64,000 bases of DNA from Oceanobacillus sojae (GTDB lineage Bacteria; Bacillota; Bacilli; Bacillales; Amphibacillaceae), in the NCBI RefSeq assembly GCF_900162665.1, contig NZ_LT727813.1, positions 278,214-342,213 on the forward strand. The letters run 5' to 3'. The position numbers and the translations under genes were made by a program. A model generated the notes under the pieces. The model was given only the letters and a program-made list of their open reading frames with translations, did no database searches and was not told where the DNA came from. Position 1 is the first letter of the stretch. Every line of letters starts with the position of its first letter. Below, piece after piece: positions 25,082 to 33,244 of the stretch.

Positions 25082-25141
25082 TTTATATTGGTATAATGCT
25101 TTTTGAAATAAAACTGGGTCATTTTTCTTGTGTTATTCTAT

Positions 25142-25205
25142 AAAAGTGACTGCTAACTGAAGTTTAACCTACGTTAGCTTTAGCATCGATTCCAGTCACT
25201 TTTTA
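25142..25205 (-). terminator. Terminator overlapping the GNAT gene end
   Basis: On the minus strand AAAAAGTGACTG pairs with CAGTCACTTTTA. The first arm encodes part of the last residues of the acetyltransferase, so gene and terminator overlap. Confidence 0.6.
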
Positions 25206-25740
25206 ATAAAGAAAAAGAATAATGATCATAATACTTACCTCTGAATAAATGCTTTTCCCGATAGATCCCTTCTTTTTTAAATCCAAGTTTTTCTAATAAT
25301 TTTATAGAATTGACATTCCCTAAAGCGACATATGCATTAATTCTATTTAATTTCATATTGTCAAAACCGCTTTTAATTGCACTTATTAATGCCTCTTTCA
25401 TATAGCCCTGTCCCCAGTATTCATACCATAAGTCATAGCCTATCTCAGCTATATTGTTCGCTCTGTCCCAACAGTCATAACCACATGTGCCAATTTGTTG
25501 ATGATCGTTATCCTTTGTAACTAATATCCAGCGGTTGTACCCTTTTCTTTCAGGCTCTGAATTCCAATCAACAAATTCTGCCGCTTCATTTTTAGTCGTA
25601 AATAATTCTTCATCATATAAAAATTCACATACTTTTTCGTTGCTGAATAACCGATAAATAAAATCAATATCCTCCCTTCCTATATTTCGCAAAATTAATC
25701 TGTCAGTTTCTAAATCTGGAAAATTTTTAAGTACAGTCAT
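25180..25740 (-). CDS. GNAT family N-acetyltransferase (RimJ/RimL-like)
   Basis: The 186-residue protein begins ETDRLILRNIGREDIDFIYRLF and contains the acetyl-CoA loop region YEYWGQGYMKEAL followed by NRINAYVALGNVNSIKLLEKLGF. This fits the RimJ/RimL (Acetyltransf_3) subgroup. The acceptor may be a ribosomal protein N terminus or a small molecule and cannot be assigned. It has its own ribosome site and its 3' end forms part of a terminator. Confidence 0.87.
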   Translation of the reverse strand: MTVLKNFPDLETDRLILRNIGREDIDFIYRLFSNEKVCEFLYDEELFTTKNEAAEFVDWNSEPERKGYNRWILVTKDNDHQQIGTCGYDCWDRANNIAEIGYDLWYEYWGQGYMKEALISAIKSGFDNMKLNRINAYVALGNVNSIKLLEKLGFKKEGIYREKHLFRGKYYDHYSFSLLKSDWNRC

Positions 25741-26019
25741 CAGAAAACTCCTTTGGAACTTTTTATCTTAAACAATGTTGAAGTAACTAGTTGAAACACT
25801 TCTTCAATTAAACGGGCAGTTTGTTGCATTATTTCAAAATCTAACCTGCCAGCATAATTGTACCAAATTTTTCAAACATTATGTTAATTATTTTTAAAGC
25901 CGAAGAAAACTTTTATAATACGAGAATGTAGAATTAACTATGCAGCTTGAACATTACTTGAAAGATAATTAGAATTAAATGTAGATATCAAAATTTTTTA
26001 TATATTGAGGAGTTTTTAG

Positions 26020-26436
26020 ATGAACGGAAAAGAAATTTACCAAGCTTGGATGAATGCCTGGAACAAAGACATATCTGTTCTTCATGATATTACAGATGAT
26101 AATTGTACTGTTCATCAAGCAAGAACAGATGGCAATGATTCAAACAGTAAAAAAGGAGCACAAGCATTAATAGATGTTGTTGAATCTGCTAAATATTATT
26201 TTGAAAATGTACAAATGTCGCTGGTGGTTCAGCCAATTGAAGAAGGAAATTATGTCTCCGCCCGTTGGAATTTCAAGGGGACTTATAATGGAAATATGGA
26301 AGGAGCAAAAGCTGAAAAAGGAAAGCTTGTTTCTTTTGACGGAACCGACATCTTTCGTATGGAAAATGGTAAAATCAAAGATTATTGGGTTTCTTCTGAT
26401 GTTATGGATTTTATGAATCAGCTGGAAGTATTTTAA
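26020..26436 (+). CDS. NTF2-like / SnoaL family protein
   Basis: A 138-residue protein with a cone-shaped NTF2-like fold. It has the YQAWMNAWNKDISVLHDIT opening, a VSARWNFKGTYNG strand and the FDGTDIFRMENGKIKDYW strand that is typical of SnoaL-like ester cyclase homologues. GAGGAG lies before the ATG. Many relatives have no known activity. It is isolated between the GNAT gene and the tRNA cluster. Confidence 0.8.
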   Translation: MNGKEIYQAWMNAWNKDISVLHDITDDNCTVHQARTDGNDSNSKKGAQALIDVVESAKYYFENVQMSLVVQPIEEGNYVSARWNFKGTYNGNMEGAKAEKGKLVSFDGTDIFRMENGKIKDYWVSSDVMDFMNQLEVF

Positions 26437-26590
26437 AGATTTTTTCACTTTGCATTCACTGAAAATTGAATGGTCTAATACTATTTTTGCACTTTCAAAA
26501 AGCATCGAGTAGAACATTCTAATAAGTTTCAATGCAAGGAAGCGCTGACCAACAAAAAAGCCCCCATTTTAAATAAAAAAATGAGTTCGC

Positions 26591-26645
26591 AAAAAAGGGG
26601 CTGTTGCACTTTCAGTTACCTGATTGTGCAACAGCCCCTTTTTTT
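26591..26645 (-). terminator. Terminator of the tRNA cluster
   Basis: AAAAAAGGGGCTGTTGCAC and GTGCAACAGCCCCTTTTTTT form a 19-bp stem immediately downstream (minus strand) of the last tRNA-Leu. It can act in both directions. Confidence 0.9.
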
Positions 26646-26659
26646 ATTATACCTATTAA

Positions 26660-26743
26660 TGCGGTCAAGAGGATTTGAACCTCCACGGGTTATTCACCCA
26701 CCAGGCCCTCAACCTGGCGCGTCTGCCATTCCGCCATGACCGC
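26660..26743 (-). tRNA. tRNA-Leu (GAG)
   Basis: The minus strand folds into a class II tRNA: acceptor GCGGTCA/TGACCGC, the anticodon arm CCAGG-TTGAGGG-CCTGG (anticodon GAG), a long variable arm and GGTTCAAATCC. CCA is not encoded. It is the last tRNA of the cluster and corresponds in position to trnS-leu2 of B. subtilis. Confidence 0.95.
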
Positions 26744-26755
26744 ATTATATATAAA

Positions 26756-26843
26756 TGGTGCGGATGAAGGGAGTCGAACCCCCACGTCCTTAACGGACAC
26801 TGGAGCCTGATTCCAGCGCGTCTGCCAATTCCGCCACATCCGC
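26756..26843 (-). tRNA. tRNA-Leu (CAG)
   Basis: Acceptor arms GCGGATG and CATCCGC, the anticodon arm CTGGA-ATCAGGC-TCCAG (anticodon CAG) and a long variable arm are present. The 3' CCA is encoded. Confidence 0.95.
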
Positions 26844-26853
26844 AAAAATAAAA

Positions 26854-26929
26854 TGGTGAGCCATGAAGGATTCGAACCTTCGACCCTCTGATTAAAAGTC
26901 AGATGCTCTACCGACTGAGCTAATGGCTC
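26854..26929 (-). tRNA. tRNA-Lys (TTT)
   Basis: The minus strand reads GAGCCATTAGCTCAG at the 5' end, with anticodon loop CTTTTAA (TTT), GGTTCGAATCC and an encoded CCA. A copy of its 5' third lies upstream at 27058-27083. Confidence 0.95.
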
Positions 26930-27057
26930 CTATGTTAAATGGAGTATTGCTTTATTTAGTGCTTCTCATTTTGGTGGACCCCTGCATCTGCAAGCATATT
27001 CTTTGAAGTAAATGCTTCGGGGTTACTCGAAGCTTATTCGGCAGAAGTGTTGCTCGT

Positions 27058-27083
27058 TGCTCTACCGACTGAGCTAATGGCTC
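27058..27083 (-). pseudogene. Truncated tRNA-Lys 5' fragment
   Basis: On the minus strand the first 26 nt match the intact tRNA-Lys exactly, from GAGCCATTAGCTCAG through the D arm (GTCGGTAGAGCA). The sequence then diverges and no anticodon arm or T arm can be formed. It lies about 130 bp upstream of the intact gene. It is most simply a partial duplication or recombination scar. Confidence 0.75.
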
Positions 27084-27165
27084 CTAAATAAAATACTGCT
27101 TTTGAAATAAAAAAATACTATTAACGTGAATAGTATTAGCATGTATTCCTTCTAAAAAATAAAAA

Positions 27166-27240
27166 TGGCTGGGCCACTAGGATTCGAACCTAGGGTACAC
27201 GGGATCAAAACCCGATGCCTTACCGCTTGGCTATGGCCCA
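27166..27240 (-). tRNA. tRNA-Gln (TTG)
   Basis: Acceptor TGGGCCA/TGGCCCA, D arm AGCCAAGCGGTAAGGC, anticodon loop TTTTGAT (TTG), T arm GGTTCGAATCC and an encoded CCA are present. Confidence 0.95.
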
Positions 27241-27247
27241 ACTATAA

Positions 27248-27324
27248 TGGCGGTCCGGACGGGACTCGAACCCGCGACCTCCTGCGTGACAGGCAGGCAT
27301 TCTAACCAACTGAACTACCGGACC
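27248..27324 (-). tRNA. tRNA-Asp (GTC)
   Basis: Acceptor GGTCCGG/CCGGACC, D arm TAGTTCAGTTGGTTAGA, anticodon loop CTGTCAC (GTC), T arm GGGTTCGAGTCCC and an encoded CCA are present. The trnS cluster of B. subtilis that this group otherwise resembles lacks an Asp gene, as far as I recall. Confidence 0.95.
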
Positions 27325-27350
27325 GGATATTTTTTAATTTTTAAGAAAGA

Positions 27351-27422
27351 TGACCCGTACGGGATTCGAACCCGTGTTACCGCCGTGAAAGGGCGGTGTC
27401 TTAACCGCTTGACCAACGGGCC
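27351..27422 (-). tRNA. tRNA-Glu (TTC)
   Basis: Acceptor GGCCCGT/ACGGGTC (with one G-T pair), D arm TGGTCAAGCGGTTAAGAC, anticodon loop CTTTCAC (TTC) and T arm CGGGTTCGAATCCCG are present. CCA is not encoded. Confidence 0.95.
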
Positions 27423-27438
27423 ATTATGAAAATTTAAA

Positions 27439-27529
27439 TGGCGGAGAAGGAGGGATTTGAACCCTCGCGCCGCTTACACGACCTACACCCTTAGCAGGGG
27501 CGCCTCTTCAGCCACTTGAGTACTTCTCC
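27439..27529 (-). tRNA. tRNA-Ser (GCT)
   Basis: A class II tRNA with acceptor GGAGAAG/CTTCTCC, anticodon loop CTGCTAA (GCT), a long variable arm, GGGTTCAAATCCC and an encoded CCA. Confidence 0.95.
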
Positions 27530-27537
27530 ATAAAAGG

Positions 27538-27609
27538 CTCCACAGGTAGGATTCGAACCTACGACCGATCGGTTAACAGCCGATTGCTCTACCACTGAGC
27601 TACTGTGGA
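27538..27609 (-). tRNA. tRNA-Asn (GTT)
   Basis: Acceptor TCCACAG/CTGTGGA, D arm TAGCTCAGTGGTAGAGC, anticodon loop CTGTTAA (GTT) and T arm TAGGTTCGAATCCTA are present. It is the first gene of the cluster. CCA is not encoded. Confidence 0.95.
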
Positions 27610-27667
27610 ATGTAAAAGTATACAGTCACTTGCTATGTAATAATTCAATTACGCAACAACAAGAAAT

Positions 27668-27696
27668 ATCATACAATATATCCTGTTTTTTGTCAA
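27668..27696 (-). promoter_or_regulatory. tRNA cluster promoter
   Basis: On the minus strand TTGACA (27691-27696) and TATGAT (27668-27673) are spaced by 17 bp, about 60 bp upstream of tRNA-Asn. No other promoter of this quality is seen within the cluster, so the eight tRNAs are probably one transcript. Confidence 0.8.
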
Positions 27697-27863
27697 TAAA
27701 AACATCTAAAGTTTTTCTATGCTCAAAAGGTTAATCAAAACTCTGTGCAATTCGACAATGCCTGAAGACAGGTTATTCTCAAGGAACAAGAACTGTCATT
27801 TCGTATCAGCTTCATTAATTTATCATGGAAAATATTATTCGTCAATACTTATTGCAAAAAAAT

Positions 27864-28319
27864 TTAAATCAGCTTCAATTTCCCTCTGCATTTGCCGCAT
27901 CGGTATCTGGATACATCTACTTTTCTTACCCTTTTATAAACAGCGTTACAGTTTCGGCACGCATATGTATAGCGGTAACGCTTCTCTTCGGAAGGCAGTT
28001 GTTTACAATGACGGGGAGATCCTGTTTTTGCAAGCAATTCTCTGAAATCTCTATCCCGGTGCCCATACCCTTTTCCTTCAATATGCAGGTGATAATGACA
28101 AAGTTCGTGCTTAATAATACCGTAAAGTTCTTCCTTTTCAAATTCCAAGACATATTTAGGGTTTAATTCAATAATCCGTCTGCTTGGTATATATCTTCCG
28201 CCAGTGGTCCGCAAACGGGCATTAAATTGCACTTTATCAATAAACGGCTTATTAAAATAAATCTCTGACAATTGGTTTACCAGCTCATATAATTCCTTAT
28301 CTGAAATTGGATTCATCAT
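27864..28319 (-). CDS. SprT family zinc metalloprotein (YdcK)
   Basis: The 151-residue protein has the HELCHYHLH motif (HExxH, about residue 75) of SprT-like metallopeptidases and a C-terminal zinc ribbon (CRNCNAVY and CGKCRGKL). B. subtilis ydcK lies at the same place, next to the trnS tRNAs. The ATG at 28319 is 9 nt from GGAG; an in-frame ATG three codons earlier is too close. Its biological role is not established; eukaryotic SPRTN relatives act on DNA-protein crosslinks. Confidence 0.88.
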   Translation of the reverse strand: MMNPISDKELYELVNQLSEIYFNKPFIDKVQFNARLRTTGGRYIPSRRIIELNPKYVLEFEKEELYGIIKHELCHYHLHIEGKGYGHRDRDFRELLAKTGSPRHCKQLPSEEKRYRYTYACRNCNAVYKRVRKVDVSRYRCGKCRGKLKLI

Positions 28320-28701
28320 ACATTCCATCTCCTGAAAAATAAAATCACACTTTGTTCCGAAAAACTTTCTCTGCCTTATCGCAAATTCAAAAGCTTCCTT
28401 CCTATATATTATTGATTATACTCTCTTAGCCACCTTACTAAAAAAAGAAATATCTTTAAGAACGTCTATTCTATTATAATATGATTTATATCAAAACTCA
28501 ATTCTCATTTGTTTTATCTAATTGAGAATAAATAGAATCTTTCATTTAAAAACTTATTTCTTTACAAAAGAATATAAAACTTTTCCTTTGTTTATTAGTA
28601 GATACACTTTTCCCTGTCAACACAGAACTCTAATATACTATTAATAAAAATTCATATAAATAACACAGAATATTAATAGCAATCTACTAGTAATTATGTT
28701 A
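28320..28701. other. Intergenic region between sprT and katA
   Basis: No gene is seen. ATTCTCA (28501-28507) and TGAGAAT (28523-28529) form an inverted repeat with a 15-bp spacer that could bind a Fur-family or other dimeric regulator. The remainder is AT-rich. Confidence 0.4.
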
Positions 28702-28716
28702 TTATAATAATTGTAT
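28702..28716. promoter_or_regulatory. Candidate PerR box upstream of katA
   Basis: TTATAATAATTGTAT matches the PerR consensus TTATAATNATTATAA at all but two of the fixed positions. It overlaps a TATAAT -10-like box and lies 30 bp before the katA start, so peroxide induction is likely. No strong -35 was seen. Confidence 0.6.
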
Positions 28717-28745
28717 TTAATATCTATTTAGGAGGGAAACTATTT

Positions 28746-30233
28746 ATGAGTGAGAAAAGAAAAATGACCACTGCATTTGGGGCTCCTGTTCCAAATGATG
28801 ATGATTCCAAAACGGCCGGTAAACGTGGTCCATTATTAATGGAAGACTTCTGGTTCCTTGAAAAACTTGCACACTTTGATCGTGAAGTAATTCCTGAACG
28901 CCGTATGCACGCAAAAGGATCTGGTGCTTATGGAACATTAACAATTACAAACGACATTACAAAATATACAAAAGCAAAAATCTTCTCTGAGGTTGGTAAG
29001 AAAACAGATATGTTTATCCGTTTCTCCACTGTAGCTGGTGAGCGTGGTGCAGCTGATGCTGAACGTGATATCCGCGGAACAGCTATGAAGTTTTATACAG
29101 AAGAAGGCAACTGGGATTTAGTTGGTAACAACACACCTGTATTCTTTATGAGAGACCCTAAACGTTTCCCAGATTTAAACCACGTTGTAAAACGTGATCC
29201 AAAAACAAATATGAAAAACGCTGATGCAAACTGGGATTTCTGGACTAACCAGCCAGAAGCACTTCATCAGGTTACCATTGTTATGTCTGACCGCGGTATT
29301 CCAAAATCTTACCGTAACATGCATTTATTCGGAAGCCATGCATACAGCTTATATAATGAAAATAACGAACGCGTATGGGTAAAATTCCATTTTAAAACGC
29401 AGCAGGGTATTGAAAATCTTACAAACGACGAAGCTGCAAAAATTGTCGGCGGAGATCGTGAAAGTCACCAGCGTGATCTATATACTAATATTGAAGAAGG
29501 CAATTTCCCTAAATGGAAAATGTATATTCAGGTAATGACAGAAGAAGAAGCTGCAAACATGCCTTACAACCCGTTTGATTTAACAAAAGTATGGTATAAA
29601 GATGAATTCCCGCTTATTGAAGTTGGTGAATTAGAGCTTAATAAAAACCCTGAAAACTATCATGAAGAGGTAGAACAGGCAGCATTCGCTCCTACTAACA
29701 TTGTTCCCGGCATCGGATTCTCTCCGGATAAAATGTTACAAGGACGTTTATTCTCTTATGGAGATGCACAGCGTTACCGTCTTGGCGTTAACCATTGGCA
29801 AATCCCGGTCAACTATCCGAAAAACGCGAAAAACTTCCATCCATATCACCGTGATGGTGCAATGCGTGTGATGCCTTACCAAGGTGGGCAGGTCAGCTAC
29901 AGCCCGAACCAATATGGTGAGTGGGAAGATAGTAAAGAGCATCAGGAGCCTGCATTACAGCTGGGTGCAGATGTTGATTACTATGACTTTGATGAAGATG
30001 ATAGTCTTTATTATGAACAGCCAGGCAAGTTATTCCGCTTAATGTCTGATAAGCAGAAACAACTGCTTTTCCAAAATACAGCGGATGATATTGCTCCTGC
30101 ATCAAAATCAGTCAAACTTCGCCACATCAACAACTGCTATAAAGCAGATCCGGATTACGGTAAAGGTGTTGCAGAAGCAATTGGCATTTCTCTTGATGAA
30201 GTGGAAGCAGCAAACGAAGCATCTGTAAAATAA
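28746..30233 (+). CDS. katA: Vegetative catalase
   Basis: A clade 3 haem catalase of 495 residues that converts hydrogen peroxide to water and oxygen. Its distal His is in [12 protein letters not shown] and the Asn in [12 protein letters not shown]. The proximal-side signature [14 protein letters not shown] contains the haem-ligating Tyr. AGGAGGG precedes the ATG. Codon use is biased as in a highly expressed gene. It is inserted between tex and sprT, which are adjacent or nearly so in B. subtilis, and a PerR-like box lies upstream. Confidence 0.95.
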   Translation: MSEKRKMTTAFGAPVPNDDDSKTAGKRGPLLMEDFWFLEKLAHFDREVIPERRMHAKGSGAYGTLTITNDITKYTKAKIFSEVGKKTDMFIRFSTVAGERGAADAERDIRGTAMKFYTEEGNWDLVGNNTPVFFMRDPKRFPDLNHVVKRDPKTNMKNADANWDFWTNQPEALHQVTIVMSDRGIPKSYRNMHLFGSHAYSLYNENNERVWVKFHFKTQQGIENLTNDEAAKIVGGDRESHQRDLYTNIEEGNFPKWKMYIQVMTEEEAANMPYNPFDLTKVWYKDEFPLIEVGELELNKNPENYHEEVEQAAFAPTNIVPGIGFSPDKMLQGRLFSYGDAQRYRLGVNHWQIPVNYPKNAKNFHPYHRDGAMRVMPYQGGQVSYSPNQYGEWEDSKEHQEPALQLGADVDYYDFDEDDSLYYEQPGKLFRLMSDKQKQLLFQNTADDIAPASKSVKLRHINNCYKADPDYGKGVAEAIGISLDEVEAANEASVK

Positions 30234-30241
30234 TTATAAAT

Positions 30242-30290
30242 AAAAAAACGAAGATTTCTCCCTTATCCAAGGTGAGAGTCTTCTTTTTTT
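30242..30290 (+). terminator. katA terminator
   Basis: AAGATTTCTC pairs imperfectly with GAGAGTCTT, followed by TTTTTTT. Confidence 0.75.
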
Positions 30291-30294
30291 ATGA

Positions 30295-30334
30295 GAAAAG
30301 GAACTTCATACTGCAGAAGCTCCTTTTCTTTTTA
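30295..30334. terminator. tex terminator
   Basis: GAAAAGGAACTTC and GAAGCTCCTTTTC form a stem flanked by T-rich sequence, between convergent katA and tex. Confidence 0.65.
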
Positions 30335-30347
30335 TCAATAATTATAT

Positions 30348-32507
30348 TTACTGAACCATAGAAAGTGCAATTCTCCCTTTTTGGACATTTACGTCGTCTA
30401 CCCAGACAGTGACTACATCACCCACAGATGCAACATCCATTGGATGCTTGACGAACTGCTTCGACATTTTAGAGATATGCACAAGCCCATCCTGTTTTAC
30501 TCCGACATCAACGAAAACTCCAAAATCAACGACATTACGAACTGTTCCCTGAAGCTCCATGCCAGGTTTTAAATCCTCCATATTCATTACGTTTTTCTTC
30601 AATAATGGCTGTGGAAAATCATCCCGCAAGTCGCGCTCCGGCTTGCTTAATGCTTCCAGAATATCCTCCAGCGTCGGTAAACCGATCTCCAGTTCTTCTG
30701 CCGCAGCTTTTTTATCCATCTCTTTAATTTTTTGCTGTAAAGGCTCTGTCCCCAATGCCTGCTCATCTAAGCCAAATTTGTTCAGTAAAGCTTTCACATG
30801 TGGATAGCTTTCCGGGTGAATTGGTGTGCGGTCAAGCGGTGTATCCCCATCTACAATTCTCAGGAAACCAATTGCCTGCTCATATGTTTTTGCACCAAGC
30901 CGCGGAATCTTCTTTAATTGCTTTCGATTCGTAAACTTGCCTTCCTCTTCCCGTTGTTTAATCACATTATTTGCGACGGCTTTACTTAACCCGGATACAT
31001 ATTGTAAAAGGGAAGAAGAGGCTGTATTTACATTTACACCAACCTGGTTGACAGCTGTTTCAACGACAAATGTTAATGAGTTGGACAGTTCTTTTTGACT
31101 GACATCATGCTGATATTGCCCGACACCGATAGACTTTGGATCAATTTTCACAAGCTCAGCCAGCGGATCCTGCACCCTTCTCGCAATAGAGACAGCACTT
31201 CTTTCCTCTACCTGCAGATCAGGAAATTCTTCTCTTGCCAAAGCGGAAGCAGAGTACACACTTGCACCAGCTTCATTGACGATAATATATGGCATATCTA
31301 ATTTATTATTTGTTAACACATCCGAAATAAATTGCTCTGTTTCCCTGGATGCTGTACCATTTCCAATCGCAATCAGCTCGACACCAAACTGATTAATTAA
31401 GTCCATAACAACCTTTTCTGCACCCTTCACATCTTTTCTTGGAGCAGTTGGATAGATCACATTTATTTGATGAACCTTCCCTGTTTCGTCCACAACAGCA
31501 AGCTTACAGCCTGTACGGAAAGCGGGATCAACTCCCAGAATAACCTTTCCTTTTAATGGCGGCTGCAGTAACAAGTTTCTTAAGTTAACCGAGAAAACTT
31601 CAATTGCCTGTGCTTCTGCTTTTTCAGTCAGCGCACTGCGTATCTCTCTTTCCACAGAAGGCTCAATCAGTCTTTTATAGCTGTCTTCCACAGCTGCTGT
31701 CAGCAATTCCTTGATATTTTGTGGACAAGCCTTCTTAATCACCTTTTGTTCTAAATAGGAGATTATTTTATCCACAGGAGGCTCCAGCTGCACTTTTAAA
31801 ATGCCTTCTTTTTCACCGCGGTTAAGCGCAAGAATACGATGGGAAACCAGTGAACGTACTGCTTCACTGTATTCATAATACATCTCAAAAATTTGTTTTT
31901 CATCAGCTTCTTTATTTTTATCATGCGACCTGATCATTCCTTGTTTCATCGTTGTATCACGAATAAATTCACGGTAAACAGGTTCATCAGAAATCCATTC
32001 AGCGATAATATCATTAACTCCCTGAAGCACTTCTTCTGCTGTATTTAACTCATGTTCTTCCGAGAAGAATTCTGCTGCTTTCTTTTCTAAATCAATGGAT
32101 TCCTTCTGCTCCCAAATAATTTGTGCCAGAGGCTCTAATCCTTTTTCTTTTGCAATAGTTGCTCTTGTCCGGCGTTTTTGCTTGTATGGACGGTATAAGT
32201 CCTCTACTTTTTGCAGCTGTGCAGCTTTCTCGATTTCATTTCTTAATTCATCTGTTAATTTTCCCTGTTCTTCAATGATACGGAGAACTTCCTGTTTTCG
32301 CTCAGACAGGTGAAGCACATATGCCCATCTATCCTGTATTTCTTTGATTTTTACTTCATCCAGTCCACCTGTTGCTTCCTTTCGATACCTTGCAATAAAT
32401 GGAACTGTATTCCCCTCATCTAAGAGAGAAATTACTTTAGAAACAATTTTATCTTGTACTTTTGTATCCTTTGATACGATTGTAATTAATTTTTCATCTA
32501 AGTTCAC
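30348..32507 (-). CDS. tex: Tex family RNA-binding transcription accessory protein
   Basis: The 719-residue protein follows the Tex plan. A helical N-terminal domain (VPFIARYRKEATGGLDE) comes first, then a YqgF-like RNase H fold (ILGVDPAFRTGCKLAVVDETG), then a helix-hairpin-helix (NTASSSLLQYVSGLSKAVANNVI). A C-terminal S1 domain (MELQGTVRNVVDFGVFVDVG) completes it. It is the counterpart of B. subtilis YdcI, downstream of the sigma-B operon. The general role is in transcription or RNA turnover; details in bacilli are limited. Confidence 0.92.
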   Translation of the reverse strand: MNLDEKLITIVSKDTKVQDKIVSKVISLLDEGNTVPFIARYRKEATGGLDEVKIKEIQDRWAYVLHLSERKQEVLRIIEEQGKLTDELRNEIEKAAQLQKVEDLYRPYKQKRRTRATIAKEKGLEPLAQIIWEQKESIDLEKKAAEFFSEEHELNTAEEVLQGVNDIIAEWISDEPVYREFIRDTTMKQGMIRSHDKNKEADEKQIFEMYYEYSEAVRSLVSHRILALNRGEKEGILKVQLEPPVDKIISYLEQKVIKKACPQNIKELLTAAVEDSYKRLIEPSVEREIRSALTEKAEAQAIEVFSVNLRNLLLQPPLKGKVILGVDPAFRTGCKLAVVDETGKVHQINVIYPTAPRKDVKGAEKVVMDLINQFGVELIAIGNGTASRETEQFISDVLTNNKLDMPYIIVNEAGASVYSASALAREEFPDLQVEERSAVSIARRVQDPLAELVKIDPKSIGVGQYQHDVSQKELSNSLTFVVETAVNQVGVNVNTASSSLLQYVSGLSKAVANNVIKQREEEGKFTNRKQLKKIPRLGAKTYEQAIGFLRIVDGDTPLDRTPIHPESYPHVKALLNKFGLDEQALGTEPLQQKIKEMDKKAAAEELEIGLPTLEDILEALSKPERDLRDDFPQPLLKKNVMNMEDLKPGMELQGTVRNVVDFGVFVDVGVKQDGLVHISKMSKQFVKHPMDVASVGDVVTVWVDDVNVQKGRIALSMVQ

Positions 32508-32575
32508 TGCTGCTTCTCCTCCTTACTCTACTTTCTATTGTATCAAATTAAGCGAAGCAATGCTTTCTGACACAT

Positions 32576-32649
32576 AAAAAAAGGCTGATTTGTAATCCAA
32601 TAACAACTGAAACAGTGTTCATGTTATTTTCATACGAATCAACCTTTTT
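32576..32649 (-). terminator. sigma-B operon terminator
   Basis: On the minus strand AAAAAGGTTGATTCGTA pairs imperfectly with TACAAATCAGCCTTTTTTT, with an inner AATAAC/GTTATT pairing. It overlaps the rsbX stop codon. Confidence 0.65.
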
Positions 32650-33244
32650 CTCCTTTGTATCTAATTGCCATTAATGTGGTATCATCCTGTCTGGTATTGT
32701 CACTATAATGTGCATAGGCTTCTGTAATCCTGCCAACATTATAATCTTTGAAAAAATACTGGGATAATTCTTTATCCATTACTCCATCAGAAAACACGAT
32801 AAAGTTTGTGGCTTTTTTTAATTTTTCTGTCATGACCTTGACACCGCGATAACGTGAGCCCAGGTATCCGGAGCTTGGGATATTTCTCTTTTTTTTAACT
32901 CCATCCTCCAAAATAATAATCCCTATATTCCCAATGGAAGAAAAAGTAAAGGTTTGATCCATGAAGTCTAATTTTAAAATACCCATGACTGCTCCACGCA
33001 TGCCAACCAGCCGCTTGTTGCATAGCTCAATGATTTCTTTCACTGTTCTGTATTTATGCTGTCTCACAATATCTATGACAGCCTGCGAGGATTCCTTTGC
33101 AATCTCTCCGCTTCCAAGACCATCTGCGAGCACTCCTAAAAATATTTGGTCTTCTTCGACAAAAAAGTAACTATCTCCACAAAAATGGTTACCTTTCTTC
33201 GATTTTTGATAAACGGAAACATCTACATACTTGCCAGAAATCAA
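32639..33244 (-). CDS. rsbX: PP2C phosphatase RsbX
   Basis: This is a 201-residue PP2C-type phosphatase with GVLADGLGSGEIAKESS, holding the metal-binding Asp, and a C-terminal FSDGVMDKEL followed by DDTTLMAIRY. In the sigma-B system RsbX dephosphorylates RsbS and RsbR, resetting the stressosome. It starts within the last 4 bp of sigB and is the final gene of the operon. Confidence 0.92.
   Translation of the reverse strand: MISGKYVDVSVYQKSKKGNHFCGDSYFFVEEDQIFLGVLADGLGSGEIAKESSQAVIDIVRQHKYRTVKEIIELCNKRLVGMRGAVMGILKLDFMDQTFTFSSIGNIGIIILEDGVKKKRNIPSSGYLGSRYRGVKVMTEKLKKATNFIVFSDGVMDKELSQYFFKDYNVGRITEAYAHYSDNTRQDDTTLMAIRYKGEKG

Noticed and set aside
26930-27057. Integrated mobile element between tRNA-Lys and its fragment
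   Set aside because: The interval is only about 130 bp with no gene, so at most it is a scar.
27247-27429. 60-residue frame over the tRNA genes
   Set aside because: It is the antisense translation of tRNA-Asp and tRNA-Glu, a well-known false annotation.
27719-28166. Plus-strand frames antisense to sprT
   Set aside because: The minus-strand frame has HELCH and a zinc ribbon; the antisense frames have no recognisable features.
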